From Candidatus Adiutrix sp. (GTDB lineage Bacteria; Desulfobacterota; Desulfarculia; Adiutricales; Adiutricaceae), in NCBI GenBank assembly GCA_031286085.1, contig JAITUX010000187.1, positions 1-8,842 on the forward strand: a stretch of 8,842 nucleotides of DNA. Reading direction: 5' to 3'. This document shows positions 1 through 6,725 of the stretch, in pieces. The notes beneath the pieces are model-generated. The model did no database searches and was not told where the DNA came from. It saw only the letters and a list, made by a program, of their open reading frames with translations. The first letter of the stretch is position 1; every line of letters begins with the position of its first letter. The translations under genes were made by a program, and so were the position numbers.

Positions 1-701
1 CTGAAGCCGGCCAGGTGGCTGTCCAGGCGGACCACTTCCTCGGTGATGTCCGCCCGGTCGGCCAAGAGGGCCGCCTCCTGGGCCAGGCGGGCCGGGTCCA
101 GGGCCGGGCCGGCCCCCAATTCGGCCAGGCGATTCGTGAGCCTGGCCAGAAAGGCCTCGGGCGCGCCGGCCGCCGCCGCCTTAACTTGGCTGTTCAAGCC
201 GGCCAGGGCGGCCAGGCGGCGGGCCAGGTCCCGGCCAAGATTCAGGCCCTCGGCCTCGCGCATGGCCACCAGGGCAGCGGCAGCAGCCGCCGCCAGGGGC
301 TCCAGGACGGCTTTAAGTTCCTCCAGGTCCGGGGCCGGCTCTTCCTCCCGGCCGACCACGCCCAAGGCCAGGAGGTGGTCCAGGGTCACCTCCCCGGCCA
401 AGTTCAGCCGCGCCTTAAGTTCATTCAAGCGCTCCGTAAGGGTCCGGGCCAGTTCATAATCCACCCGGGCCGCCGGCGGCCGGAGTTCCCGGTCGTCCAG
501 CTGCACCCAAATATCCACCCGGCCCCGCTCCAGGCGGGCGGCGACCTGTTTCTTGACGGCCTCTTCCAGGGGGGCGCAGAGCTTGGGCAGCCGGGCCGTC
601 ACTTCCCGGAAACGGCTGTTGACGCTCTTGACTTCCACCGTCACCGTGCGGCCGGCCCAGAGGCCCGAGGCCGAGCCGAAACCGGTCATGCTCCTGATCA
701 T
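1..701 (-). CDS. yicC: YicC family endoribonuclease, 3' end cut by window edge
   Basis: YicC proteins are endoribonucleases linked to RNA turnover and stationary-phase fitness. The visible 233 residues open with the family signature MTGFG (residues 5-9), followed by EVKSVNSRFREV (23-34) and RGRVDIWV (59-66). The middle is Ala/Leu/Glu-rich and probably helical. The visible part ends in DITEEVVRLDSHLAGF (218-233), which is the conserved YicC C-terminal region. The family is usually about 290 residues, so some 55 are missing beyond base 1. I chose the ATG at 701 (MIRSMTGFG) over the ATG at 689, because a GGGAGG Shine-Dalgarno lies about 5 bases before 701, while the inner ATG has poor spacing. 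The start overlaps the DUF4416 stop as ATGA, which suggests coupled translation. The family motif reads VNSR here where VNHR is common. Identification is firm; the exact RNA substrate is not known from sequence. Confidence 0.93.
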   Translation of the reverse strand, partial: MIRSMTGFGSASGLWAGRTVTVEVKSVNSRFREVTARLPKLCAPLEEAVKKQVAARLERGRVDIWVQLDDRELRPPAARVDYELARTLTERLNELKARLNLAGEVTLDHLLALGVVGREEEPAPDLEELKAVLEPLAAAAAAALVAMREAEGLNLGRDLARRLAALAGLNSQVKAAAAGAPEAFLARLTNRLAELGAGPALDPARLAQEAALLADRADITEEVVRLDSHLAGF

Positions 702-1249
702 GAACACCTCCCAGGGTCTGGCGCCGCCTTCAAGGCGGACAAATAGGCCTCTCGCATCCTGAGCAGCCAGGCCTGGACCTCGGGCCGCCGGTAGTCGGGA
801 TAGGTCCAGGGCAGGGGCTGGAAGCCGCCCCGGCGGTAATTGAGGGTCAGCTCGCCCCACACCCCGCGGCCTAGGGGCAGCCGGTGTTCCCTGAACTTGC
901 CGGTGGACAGGACCAGGCCGCCGCTGAAAACATAGCCCGGGTCCAGGTTGGCCTGACGCCGGCCGTCCGGGGCGTGGCGGCTTTCCCATTCCATGGCCGC
1001 CAGCTTGATCTCGACCAGGCTTTCCGGGCTCCGGAGGCCGGGCCAGGAGGCGTAAACCTTCACCAGGCCCGGCCCCATTTCCTTTTCGTAGTAGTCCGTT
1101 TCGACCAAGGGCAATTCGGGGCTCGCCAAGTCCGGCTCCGCCCCCAAAATGGCGTTCAGGCCCCTGATTCCGGCGGCGATATGGCCGGAGGCGCCGGCGA
1201 ACACGGCGGCGAAGGGCTTGACTGGGGGCGAGGGAACCAGGGCGCTCAC
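698..1249 (-). CDS. DUF4416 family protein of unknown function
   Basis: A 183-residue protein that I recognise as a DUF4416 member by its run of conserved blocks: TDYYEKEMG (51-59), an IKLAAMEWE helix (81-89), NLDPGYV (101-107), STGKFREHRLPLGRGVWGEL within 115-134, and WTYPDYR (148-154). No signal peptide or membrane segment is apparent, so it is probably cytoplasmic. No enzyme activity is established for the family, and I do not assign one. The many conserved charged and aromatic residues (DYY, DPGY, TGK, YPDY) look more like an active or ligand site than a purely structural protein. The start is GTG at 1249, overlapping the exonuclease TGA as GTGA. No clear Shine-Dalgarno precedes it, so translation probably depends on reinitiation after the upstream gene. 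The stop overlaps the yicC start. Its place between two RNA-degradation genes hints at an RNA-related role, which is inference only. Confidence 0.88.
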   Translation of the reverse strand: MSALVPSPPVKPFAAVFAGASGHIAAGIRGLNAILGAEPDLASPELPLVETDYYEKEMGPGLVKVYASWPGLRSPESLVEIKLAAMEWESRHAPDGRRQANLDPGYVFSGGLVLSTGKFREHRLPLGRGVWGELTLNYRRGGFQPLPWTYPDYRRPEVQAWLLRMREAYLSALKAAPDPGRCS

Positions 1250-3270
1250 GGGACGATTTCGTAACGGGGCGGGGCCGCGCCGGGGGGGATTTCGGTCAGC
1301 CGGGCCTGGAGCCGCCGGCCGACCAGGTCCGCGGGCGGCGCTCCGGCCTTGCGGGGCCAGACGAGTTCCGTCTCCAGCATATAGTCGGTCAGGCAGGCCC
1401 GGAGGCGGCGGTCGCGCTGTTCGTAAACCAGGGCCGAATATTCCCGGCCTATTTTATCCTTCAAATATTGCTTGAGCCAGTAATGGAGACGGCCGGTCTG
1501 CATTTTCCGGAGGCGCTGGGTGTAGTCGTTGACCGGCAGGGCCAGGCGGATGAAGGCGCCCTGGCCCAGGGCCGGATCCCGGCCCTGGGCCAGGGCGCGA
1601 AGCTGCCGGGCCACCAAAAGGTCCAGGTAACGCCGCATGGGCGCGGTGAAGGCCGTGTAGAGGGGCAGCCCCAGCCCCAGGTGGGGGGCGGGCGTGAAAC
1701 TCAGCCCGCCCCGCCCCAGGCGGCGGCGGGCGGCCAGGGATAGGGTCAGCAGGCGGTCGTCCGCGGCCTGGCCCGGAACGGCCGAGGCCAGTTCGGCCGG
1801 TAGGGGCGCCCGGGCTTTTTCCTGGAAGCGGAAGGGGCAAGGGTAGCCATGCCGGTGGAGGAGATCGGCGGCCAGGTGATTGGCCAGGATCATCAGTTCC
1901 CCCACAATCAGCTTGGCCGGCGTATCCCACTGGGTCAGACCCACGCTTAAGGAGCCGTCGGGCAGAAAGTGGACGCTCAGCCGGGGCAGGTTGAGGTTGA
2001 CGCCGCCCCCGGCCAGGCGCCGGGCCAAGAGGGCTTGGGCCAGGTCCCACGAATCGACCAGTTCCGCTTCCTCTTCCAGCCGGGCGTCGGCTTCGGCGAA
2101 GGACAATTGGCGATCCACCCGGATATGGCTCAGGTTGAATTCGTATTCGGCCACCGCGCCGTCTTTTTCCAAGGTGACCAGGAAGGAGAGGGCCGGCCGG
2201 ACCTCTCCCGGGGTAAGGCTCAAGCAGCCTTCGGACAATTCCGGCGGCAGCATGGGGTATTTGGCTTCCGGCAGATAGACCGAGACGCCCCGTTCCCGCC
2301 CGGCCAAATCCAGGGGGGAATCCTGCTGTATGGCGGCGGCCGCGTCGGTGATGTGCAGGCCCACCTGCCAGCGTCCCCCGGCCAGGGATTTGATGGAATA
2401 AGCGTCGTCGAGGTCGCGGGCCCCGTTGGAATCTATGGCCAGGGTGGGCCAGCCGGTGAGGTCCAGGCGGTTTTCCCGCCGCCCGGCGGCCGAAAGGCCG
2501 ATTCCGGACAGGGCGCGGGCTTCCTCCAGCAAAGCCGGGGTGAAGGAAGTGGGCAGCTCAAGGCGCCTTAAATCCAGGTTTTCATGGGGCGCCAATTCGC
2601 CGGCCAGGGTCAGGGCCAAGACGGCGCCCTCGGGCTCCGGGGCGAAGCCGGCCCGGGCCAGGAGCTTTTTGGCCTCGGCCGGGGCCGAGGCCGCTGAACC
2701 GTCCAGGGCCAGGCTCAAGAGCCGGGCCTTGGCCGCCTCGGCTTCCGGCGGTTCCGGGGCCGCCGCCCCCCGCTTAAGGGCGGCCAGCCACTCGGCGCAG
2801 ACGGCCAAGGCCCGCTCGGCTTCCTCGGCCCGGTTTTTCGCCTCCTTGAGCCTCTCCACCTCGGCTGAAGTTTGCCGTATCGCGCCGTTCGGGGTGAAGC
2901 GGAACCGCAAACCGTCGGCAAAGACCGCCCGGGCCACGGCGGAAAGCTCGTCCGGCTGGACCGAGCGGCCGAAAAACAGGGCGGCCAGGCTGGCAAAGCT
3001 GAATTCCGAACCTTCCCCTTCCAAAACCGACCATAACTCGGTCAAATCCAGGGTCGCGGCCAGGTTCCGCCGGGTCTCCGCGGTGGCCCGCAAGAGTTCC
3101 AGGCGGGCGGACCTGAGGCCGGGATCAGGCAGTTCGACGGAATTGAGCACCCGGCCGGCGGAGACGGACATTTCCCGGCCGTCGGCGGCCAGAACCCCCA
3201 GGCGGCGGGCGGAGGAGGTTAGCACCCAGGCGGTCAAAAAATCCCGGCCTTCCAGAAATTCAACGATCAT
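1246..3270 (-). CDS. RNB-domain 3'-5' exoribonuclease (RNase II/R family)
   Basis: A 674-residue hydrolytic exoribonuclease of the RNase II/R superfamily. Residues about 1-50 resemble a small beta-barrel RNA-binding module. Residues 51-270 are a helical, Ala/Glu-rich region in place of the usual paired cold-shock domains. The RNB catalytic domain follows: AIDSNGARDLDDAYSI (278-293) holds the four metal-binding aspartates D280, D286, D288 and D289. GVSVYLPEAKYPMLPPELSE lies at 328-347 and EVRPALSF at 356-363. YTAFTAPMRRYLDLLV (538-553) supplies the conserved arginine pair R546/R547. The last 75 residues are a short, degenerate S1-like tail. Active-site residues appear intact, so it should be a working enzyme. 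ATG at 3270 overlaps the lpxB stop as ATGA, with a GAGGA element about 9 bases upstream. It is shorter than RNase R (about 800) and near RNase II in length (about 640), but too divergent for me to name it rnb or rnr. Confidence 0.94.
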   Translation of the reverse strand: MIVEFLEGRDFLTAWVLTSSARRLGVLAADGREMSVSAGRVLNSVELPDPGLRSARLELLRATAETRRNLAATLDLTELWSVLEGEGSEFSFASLAALFFGRSVQPDELSAVARAVFADGLRFRFTPNGAIRQTSAEVERLKEAKNRAEEAERALAVCAEWLAALKRGAAAPEPPEAEAAKARLLSLALDGSAASAPAEAKKLLARAGFAPEPEGAVLALTLAGELAPHENLDLRRLELPTSFTPALLEEARALSGIGLSAAGRRENRLDLTGWPTLAIDSNGARDLDDAYSIKSLAGGRWQVGLHITDAAAAIQQDSPLDLAGRERGVSVYLPEAKYPMLPPELSEGCLSLTPGEVRPALSFLVTLEKDGAVAEYEFNLSHIRVDRQLSFAEADARLEEEAELVDSWDLAQALLARRLAGGGVNLNLPRLSVHFLPDGSLSVGLTQWDTPAKLIVGELMILANHLAADLLHRHGYPCPFRFQEKARAPLPAELASAVPGQAADDRLLTLSLAARRRLGRGGLSFTPAPHLGLGLPLYTAFTAPMRRYLDLLVARQLRALAQGRDPALGQGAFIRLALPVNDYTQRLRKMQTGRLHYWLKQYLKDKIGREYSALVYEQRDRRLRACLTDYMLETELVWPRKAGAPPADLVGRRLQARLTEIPPGAAPPRYEIVP

Positions 3271-4427
3271 CGGCCCAATTCCTCGGCCAGGATATCCGCC
3301 GCCCGGTCCGAAGCCCCGGCGGAGCCCAGGGCGGACCGGACTTCAGCCATATCCGCCCTGGCCCGGGCCGCGGCGGCGGGGTCGGCCAGGAGCGTCCAGG
3401 CCCGGTCGGCCAGGTTTTCAGCCGTGGCCTGATCCTGAAGCAATTCCGTAACCACCGCCCGCCCGGCCACCAGGTTGGTCATGCTCACAAAAGGAATCTT
3501 GACCAAACGCCGGGCAATGGCCCAGGACACGGGGTGGCTCTTATAGGCCACCACCTGGGGCGTGCCCAGAAACATGGCTTCCGTGCTGGCCGTGCCCGAA
3601 GCCACCAGGGCCAGGTCGGCCGCGGCCAGGAGTTCGCGGGACCGGCCGGGTAGAACCAGGAGGCGCCGGCCCACCCGGGCCGGCGCCCGGGCCAGAAAGG
3701 ATTCCAAAAAATCGGGGGTGATGGTGGCCGCCCGGGGCAGGGCCAGGGCCAAGTCCGGAACACGTTCCAGGAGCCGGTCGGCGGCCTCGAAAAAAACCGG
3801 GGCCAGCCGGGCCAGGACCGGCCGCCGGCTGCCGGGCAGAAGGGCGGCCAGCGGCTTATCCGGGGCGAGGCCCAGGGCGGCCTTGGCTTCGCCGGCCGGC
3901 CTGGGGGGCGGCAGTTCATCCAGGATGGGGTGTCCGACCCAGTCGGCGCTCACGCCCCTGGTTTCATAAAACTTTTTTTCAAAGGGGAAGATGACCAGCC
4001 GGCGCCGGGCGTAGGCGGCCAGAGCCCGGAGCCGGCCGGAACGCCAGGCCCAAATCTGGGGGCAGATGTAGTAGACCACAGGCAAACCCAGGCGGTGGGC
4101 CTGGCGGGCCAGGGGCAGGTTGAAATCCGGGGCGTCGATGAGGACCAGGAGATCGGGGCGCTCCAGTTCCATGGCCCGCCGCATACGGTTCCTCACGGAC
4201 AAAAGGCGCCTTAAGGAGCCCAGCACCTCCACCAGGCCCATCACGGCGGTCTCGTGGACATGGCCCAGCAGGCGAACCCCGGCCGCGGCCAGGCGGTCGC
4301 CGCCCAGGCCGAAAAAACGCCAGTCCCGCCCTTGGCGGCGCGCGGCCTCGACCAGGGCCGCGCCGTAGATGTCCCCGGAATTTTCCCCGGCCACCAGCAT
4401 GACCTTGGGCGGGCCCGGGCGGCTCAC
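3267..4427 (-). CDS. lpxB: Lipid-A-disaccharide synthase LpxB
   Basis: This GT19 glycosyltransferase condenses UDP-2,3-diacylglucosamine with lipid X to give the tetra-acylated lipid A disaccharide phosphate on the inner face of the inner membrane. The 386 residues match the usual family length (about 380). Visible motifs are AGENSGD (13-19), LIDAPDFN (96-103) with the conserved aspartate D98, YYICPQIWAWRSGR (119-132), FPFEKKFYE (147-155), WVGHPILDE (163-171), LLPGSRR (196-202), and SGTASTEAM (277-285). The C-terminal block NLVAGRAVVTELLQ lies at 318-331. The open frame extends upstream to 4904, but that part is low-complexity Gly/Arg/Pro sequence antisense or out of frame to lpxI. The start is therefore GTG at 4427, giving MSRPGPPKVMLVAGE. 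It overlaps the lpxI TGA as GTGA, the same geometry as the neighbouring junctions. ATG at 4400 is a less likely alternative. Confidence 0.96.
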   Translation of the reverse strand: MSRPGPPKVMLVAGENSGDIYGAALVEAARRQGRDWRFFGLGGDRLAAAGVRLLGHVHETAVMGLVEVLGSLRRLLSVRNRMRRAMELERPDLLVLIDAPDFNLPLARQAHRLGLPVVYYICPQIWAWRSGRLRALAAYARRRLVIFPFEKKFYETRGVSADWVGHPILDELPPPRPAGEAKAALGLAPDKPLAALLPGSRRPVLARLAPVFFEAADRLLERVPDLALALPRAATITPDFLESFLARAPARVGRRLLVLPGRSRELLAAADLALVASGTASTEAMFLGTPQVVAYKSHPVSWAIARRLVKIPFVSMTNLVAGRAVVTELLQDQATAENLADRAWTLLADPAAAARARADMAEVRSALGSAGASDRAADILAEELGR

Positions 4428-5251
4428 GATTCCGCCCAGGCCAGGAGGGCCAGGCCGGCCTCGTCGGCCAGCCTTACGGTTTCGGCCGGGTTGACTATGA
4501 GCACCTGGCCGGCGTCGATGACCAAGGCGCCCACCCGGCCGGTTTCGGCCATGGCCCGTATGGTTTCCGGCCCGATGACCGGCGGATCCAGGCGGGGGTC
4601 CTGGCCTGGCTTGACCACCTTGGCCACGGCCACGGGCTTGTCGGCCAGGCCGGCCCCCCGGCGGACGGCCGCGTCCGTGCCTTCGGCGGCTTCGACCGCC
4701 AGGGTGATGCGGTCGCTGACCACCGCGCACTGGCCCACATCCAGCCGGCCCAGTTCCTTGGCCACCCGCCAAGCCACCCGGAGGTCGGCCAGAAGGTCGT
4801 CGCTCGGGGCCAGGCGGGTCAGAAGGCCCGGCGGGGTCAGGAGTTCCGGCAGAAGCTCGGAGGCGGACCGGACCCGGAAGCCCCGCTCTTCCAGCCAGCG
4901 GCACACGGCCCGGAGGATTTTATCAGTGTGGTAATCGTCCAGGGTGGCCATGAGGCTCACGGCCGCCTCGTCAGGCTCGTAATTGAAGAGGCTTTCCCGG
5001 CTGAGGCCCCCGATCATCACCAGGTCCCGGACTCCGGCCGCCTGGAAGAAGTCGGCCAAGGCCGTCAACTGGCCCAGCTTCAGCCAGGTGAATTTCTCGG
5101 CCAGTTCGGCCAGGCGGGGCGAGGCCTCGCCCTCAAAGGCGGCCACGGCCAGGGGCCGGCCCGATTCCCGGGCCTTTTCCGCCACCAGGAGAGGCAAATC
5201 CTTATTGCCGGCGATGAGGCCGATGGCGTATGTCCGCTCCGCCCGCGTCAA
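4424..5251 (-). CDS. lpxI: UDP-2,3-diacylglucosamine diphosphatase LpxI
   Basis: LpxI (DUF1009) hydrolyses UDP-2,3-diacylglucosamine to lipid X and UMP. It is the non-homologous substitute for LpxH, first described in Caulobacter. The 275-residue length is typical. The N-terminal domain begins IGLIAGNKDLPLLVA (10-24), with VMIGGLSRE at 78-86 and TLDDYHTDKILRAV at 103-116. The C-terminal domain has AVEAAEGTDAAVRR (185-198) and QDPRLDPPVIGPETI (217-231), an aspartate-rich block that probably contains the catalytic Asp (D218 or D222). VLIVNPAETVRLADEAGL lies at 250-267. The only usable start before the conserved N-terminus is TTG at 5251, since no ATG or GTG occurs between the preceding in-frame TAA and that position. 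Its Shine-Dalgarno is weak, so the initiation signal is poor. A tiny ORF upstream overlaps this start. The gene heads the 4-base-overlap chain lpxI-lpxB-RNB-DUF4416-yicC. Confidence 0.95.
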   Translation of the reverse strand: MTRAERTYAIGLIAGNKDLPLLVAEKARESGRPLAVAAFEGEASPRLAELAEKFTWLKLGQLTALADFFQAAGVRDLVMIGGLSRESLFNYEPDEAAVSLMATLDDYHTDKILRAVCRWLEERGFRVRSASELLPELLTPPGLLTRLAPSDDLLADLRVAWRVAKELGRLDVGQCAVVSDRITLAVEAAEGTDAAVRRGAGLADKPVAVAKVVKPGQDPRLDPPVIGPETIRAMAETGRVGALVIDAGQVLIVNPAETVRLADEAGLALLAWAES

Positions 5252-5277
5252 ATCTTTCTTATTTCCCCTGGCGCCAT
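5248..5277 (-). CDS. Possible nine-codon leader ORF overlapping the lpxI start
   Basis: ATG at 5277 opens a reading frame that encodes MAPGEIRKI and stops at TGA (5250-5248). That TGA overlaps the lpxI TTG as TTGA, the same stop/start geometry seen at the real gene junctions of this cluster. An AGG lies about 7 bases before the ATG. If translated, it could deliver ribosomes to the weak lpxI TTG by reinitiation. A peptide this short has no coding statistics to judge, and chance occurrence is quite possible. What is seen is the frame and the overlap; the coupling role is inference. Confidence 0.25.
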   Translation of the reverse strand: MAPGEIRKI

Positions 5278-5315
5278 GTCCGAACCTGACTTAACTCTTA
5301 ACGTGTTTATTCAGC

Positions 5316-5361
5316 CAATCGTCTGAAAAGGCCCGGCTCCGCCGGCCTTTTCAGACGATTG
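5316..5361. repeat. Perfect 18-bp inverted repeat between lpxA and lpxI (possible terminator or attenuator)
   Basis: Bases 5316-5333 and 5344-5361 are exact reverse complements (18 of 18) around a 10-base loop. The inner stem is GGCC, flanked by AAAA on one side and TTTT on the other, so each strand presents a GC stem followed by a short U run. This resembles a bidirectional intrinsic terminator, although four Us is few and the outer stem continues past them. It begins 8 bases after the lpxA stop and sits in a 117-base spacer, before genes that are otherwise joined by overlaps. It may end most transcripts after lpxA, act as an attenuator, or protect the mRNA 3' end. No direct repeats flank it to suggest an inserted element. 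Confidence 0.6.
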
Positions 5362-5368
5362 AGGCTCA

Positions 5369-6148
5369 TCAGCGCCAGACGCCCCGTTTCGAGGAGCGGT
5401 AAAAATCCAAGAGCGCCCGGACTTCCGGCACGGTCCCGTATCCGGCCTCGGCTTCGGCCAGCACCTCGCCCAGGGGGCGGCGGTTGCGGCAGATGATGTG
5501 AAAGGCGCTCTTCAGGGCGTCGATGGTGGCCTGGGGCATTCCCCGGCGCCTTAGGCCGATGGCGTTGGGGCCGGTGAGAACCAGGCGGCGGTTGTCGCCG
5601 GCCCCGCACATATAGGGCGGCATGTCCTTGGAGAGCCCGGAAAAGCCGCCTATGAAAGCGTGGGCGCCCACCCGGCAGAACTGGTGGATGCCCGTCAGGC
5701 CGCCGATGATGGCCCCTTCGCCGATGGTGATGTGACCGGCCAGGACCGCGTAACTGGACATGATGATCTCCGGCCCCAGATGACAGTCGTGGGCCACATG
5801 GACCGTGGCCATGAGGAGGCAGCCGTCGCCTATGACCGTGGCCCCGCCCCCGCCTATGGTGCCCCGGTGGATAGTGGACGATTCCCGTATGGTCACGTTT
5901 TCGCCGATGACCAGGCTGGTCCGTTCGCCCTTGTATTTCAAGTCCTGGGGATCGCCGCCCACCGAGGCGAAGGAGAATATCCGGCTGCCCCGGCCTATGG
6001 TGGTGTCCTTGTCGATGACGACATGGGGCCGGATCTCCACTTCCGGCCCGACGACCGTCCGGGGACCGATGACGGCATAGGCGCCCACTTCGGCGGTGGG
6101 ATCGACGACGGCGGAAGAGTCAATGACGGCGGTGGGGTGTATGGACAT
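5369..6148 (-). CDS. lpxA: Acyl-ACP--UDP-N-acetylglucosamine O-acyltransferase LpxA
   Basis: LpxA performs the first step of lipid A synthesis, moving a 3-hydroxyacyl chain from ACP to the 3-OH of UDP-GlcNAc in the cytoplasm. The 259 residues match the family (262 in E. coli). Residues 1-190 are left-handed beta-helix hexapeptide repeats, and 190-259 form the helical C-terminal domain. LMATVHVAHDC (112-122) carries H117 and the catalytic base H120 (E. coli H125). LAGH gives H139, and IHQFCRVGAHAFIGGFSG (154-171) gives H155. The residue aligned with the E. coli acyl ruler G173 is G168. PPYMCGAGDNRR (177-188) and GLRRRG (198-203) are also typical. ATG at 6148 begins the usual MSIHPTAVID, after a purine-rich but weak Shine-Dalgarno. 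It lies 91 bases downstream of fabZ and is followed at once by the 18-bp inverted repeat. Confidence 0.98.
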   Translation of the reverse strand: MSIHPTAVIDSSAVVDPTAEVGAYAVIGPRTVVGPEVEIRPHVVIDKDTTIGRGSRIFSFASVGGDPQDLKYKGERTSLVIGENVTIRESSTIHRGTIGGGGATVIGDGCLLMATVHVAHDCHLGPEIIMSSYAVLAGHITIGEGAIIGGLTGIHQFCRVGAHAFIGGFSGLSKDMPPYMCGAGDNRRLVLTGPNAIGLRRRGMPQATIDALKSAFHIICRNRRPLGEVLAEAEAGYGTVPEVRALLDFYRSSKRGVWR

Positions 6149-6239
6149 GTCGTCTCTTTCTTAAGTTTTAAGGCGCGGCCGGAAGCCTTTGACTCGCCGG
6201 GAACACGGAAAAAATTCAGGCGGCCGGGCTTACGCGGCC

Positions 6240-6725
6240 CTAGGCGTCGGTCAGGACGGAGGTCAGTTCCGCTTCGGCCGCCTTGCGGCCGTCCACCTGG
6301 GCCCGGGCCGCCACTTTCCATATGCGGCTGCCGAAGCGCAGAAGGCGGACCTCGATATCCAGACGGTCGCCCGGCCTGACCGGCTGACGGAACTTGACCT
6401 TGTCGGCCGCGGCGAAAAAAGCCACCCGGCCGGCCAGGTCCGGCAAATCCAACCCGTCCGGTATGGCCTCCGGGTCATGGCGGCGGGACAGGGCTATGAA
6501 AACGGCGCCGACCTGGCACATGGACTCAATGATCATGACCCCCGGCAGAACCGGGAAATTCGGGAAATGGCCCTGAAATTGAGGTTCGTTATAGGTTATG
6601 TTCTTATAGGCGGCCATGGACCGCCACGGGTCCAGGGCCGTGACCCGGTCGATGAGCAGAAAGGGGTAGCGGTGGGGCATCAGTTCCAGTATGGCGTCGA
6701 TGCCGAAGGACAGGGGTTCGGTCAT
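6240..6725 (-). CDS. fabZ: 3-hydroxyacyl-ACP dehydratase FabZ
   Basis: FabZ dehydrates (3R)-hydroxyacyl-ACP to trans-2-enoyl-ACP in fatty acid elongation, drawing on the same hydroxyacyl-ACP pool that LpxA and LpxD use. The 161-residue hotdog-fold protein shows [13 protein letters not shown] (16-28) and the catalytic segment [20 protein letters not shown] (52-71). H53 and E67 correspond to the E. coli active-site His and Glu. [12 protein letters not shown] (109-120) is the conserved strand and turn. The start is ATG at 6725, with an AGGA about 6 bases before it, and it overlaps the lpxD TGA as ATGA. The much longer open frame reaching 7559 is the out-of-frame shadow of lpxD and is not protein-like before residue M1 of FabZ. 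The stop is TAG. Confidence 0.97.
   Translation of the reverse strand: MTEPLSFGIDAILELMPHRYPFLLIDRVTALDPWRSMAAYKNITYNEPQFQGHFPNFPVLPGVMIIESMCQVGAVFIALSRRHDPEAIPDGLDLPDLAGRVAFFAAADKVKFRQPVRPGDRLDIEVRLLRFGSRIWKVAARAQVDGRKAAEAELTSVLTDA

Noticed and set aside
4428..4904. N-terminal extension of the lpxB frame
   Set aside because: Low-complexity Gly/Arg/Pro sequence that is a shadow of lpxI. LpxB homology begins just after the GTG at 4427.
15..4934. Long plus-strand open frames (for example 15-746, 2426-3451 and 4254-4934)
   Set aside because: They are antisense to well-supported genes, low in complexity (Arg, Ala, Gly, Pro, Ser-rich), and match no family. High G+C removes stop codons and creates such shadows.
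5316..5361. Neisseria-type DNA uptake sequence in the inverted repeat
   Set aside because: Only the 8-base core CGTCTGAA matches, I noticed no other copies in the window, and the gene content does not look neisserial.
6188..6193. Minus-strand GTCAAA upstream of lpxA, resembling a sigma-E -10
   Set aside because: No GGAACTT-like -35 lies at the right spacing. The nearest GAATTT is too far upstream and mismatched.
6209..6239. Weak stem (6222-6226 with 6235-6239) followed by a T run downstream of fabZ
   Set aside because: There are only 5 base pairs with an 8-base loop, and the T run begins 7 bases after the stem, so it is a poor terminator.
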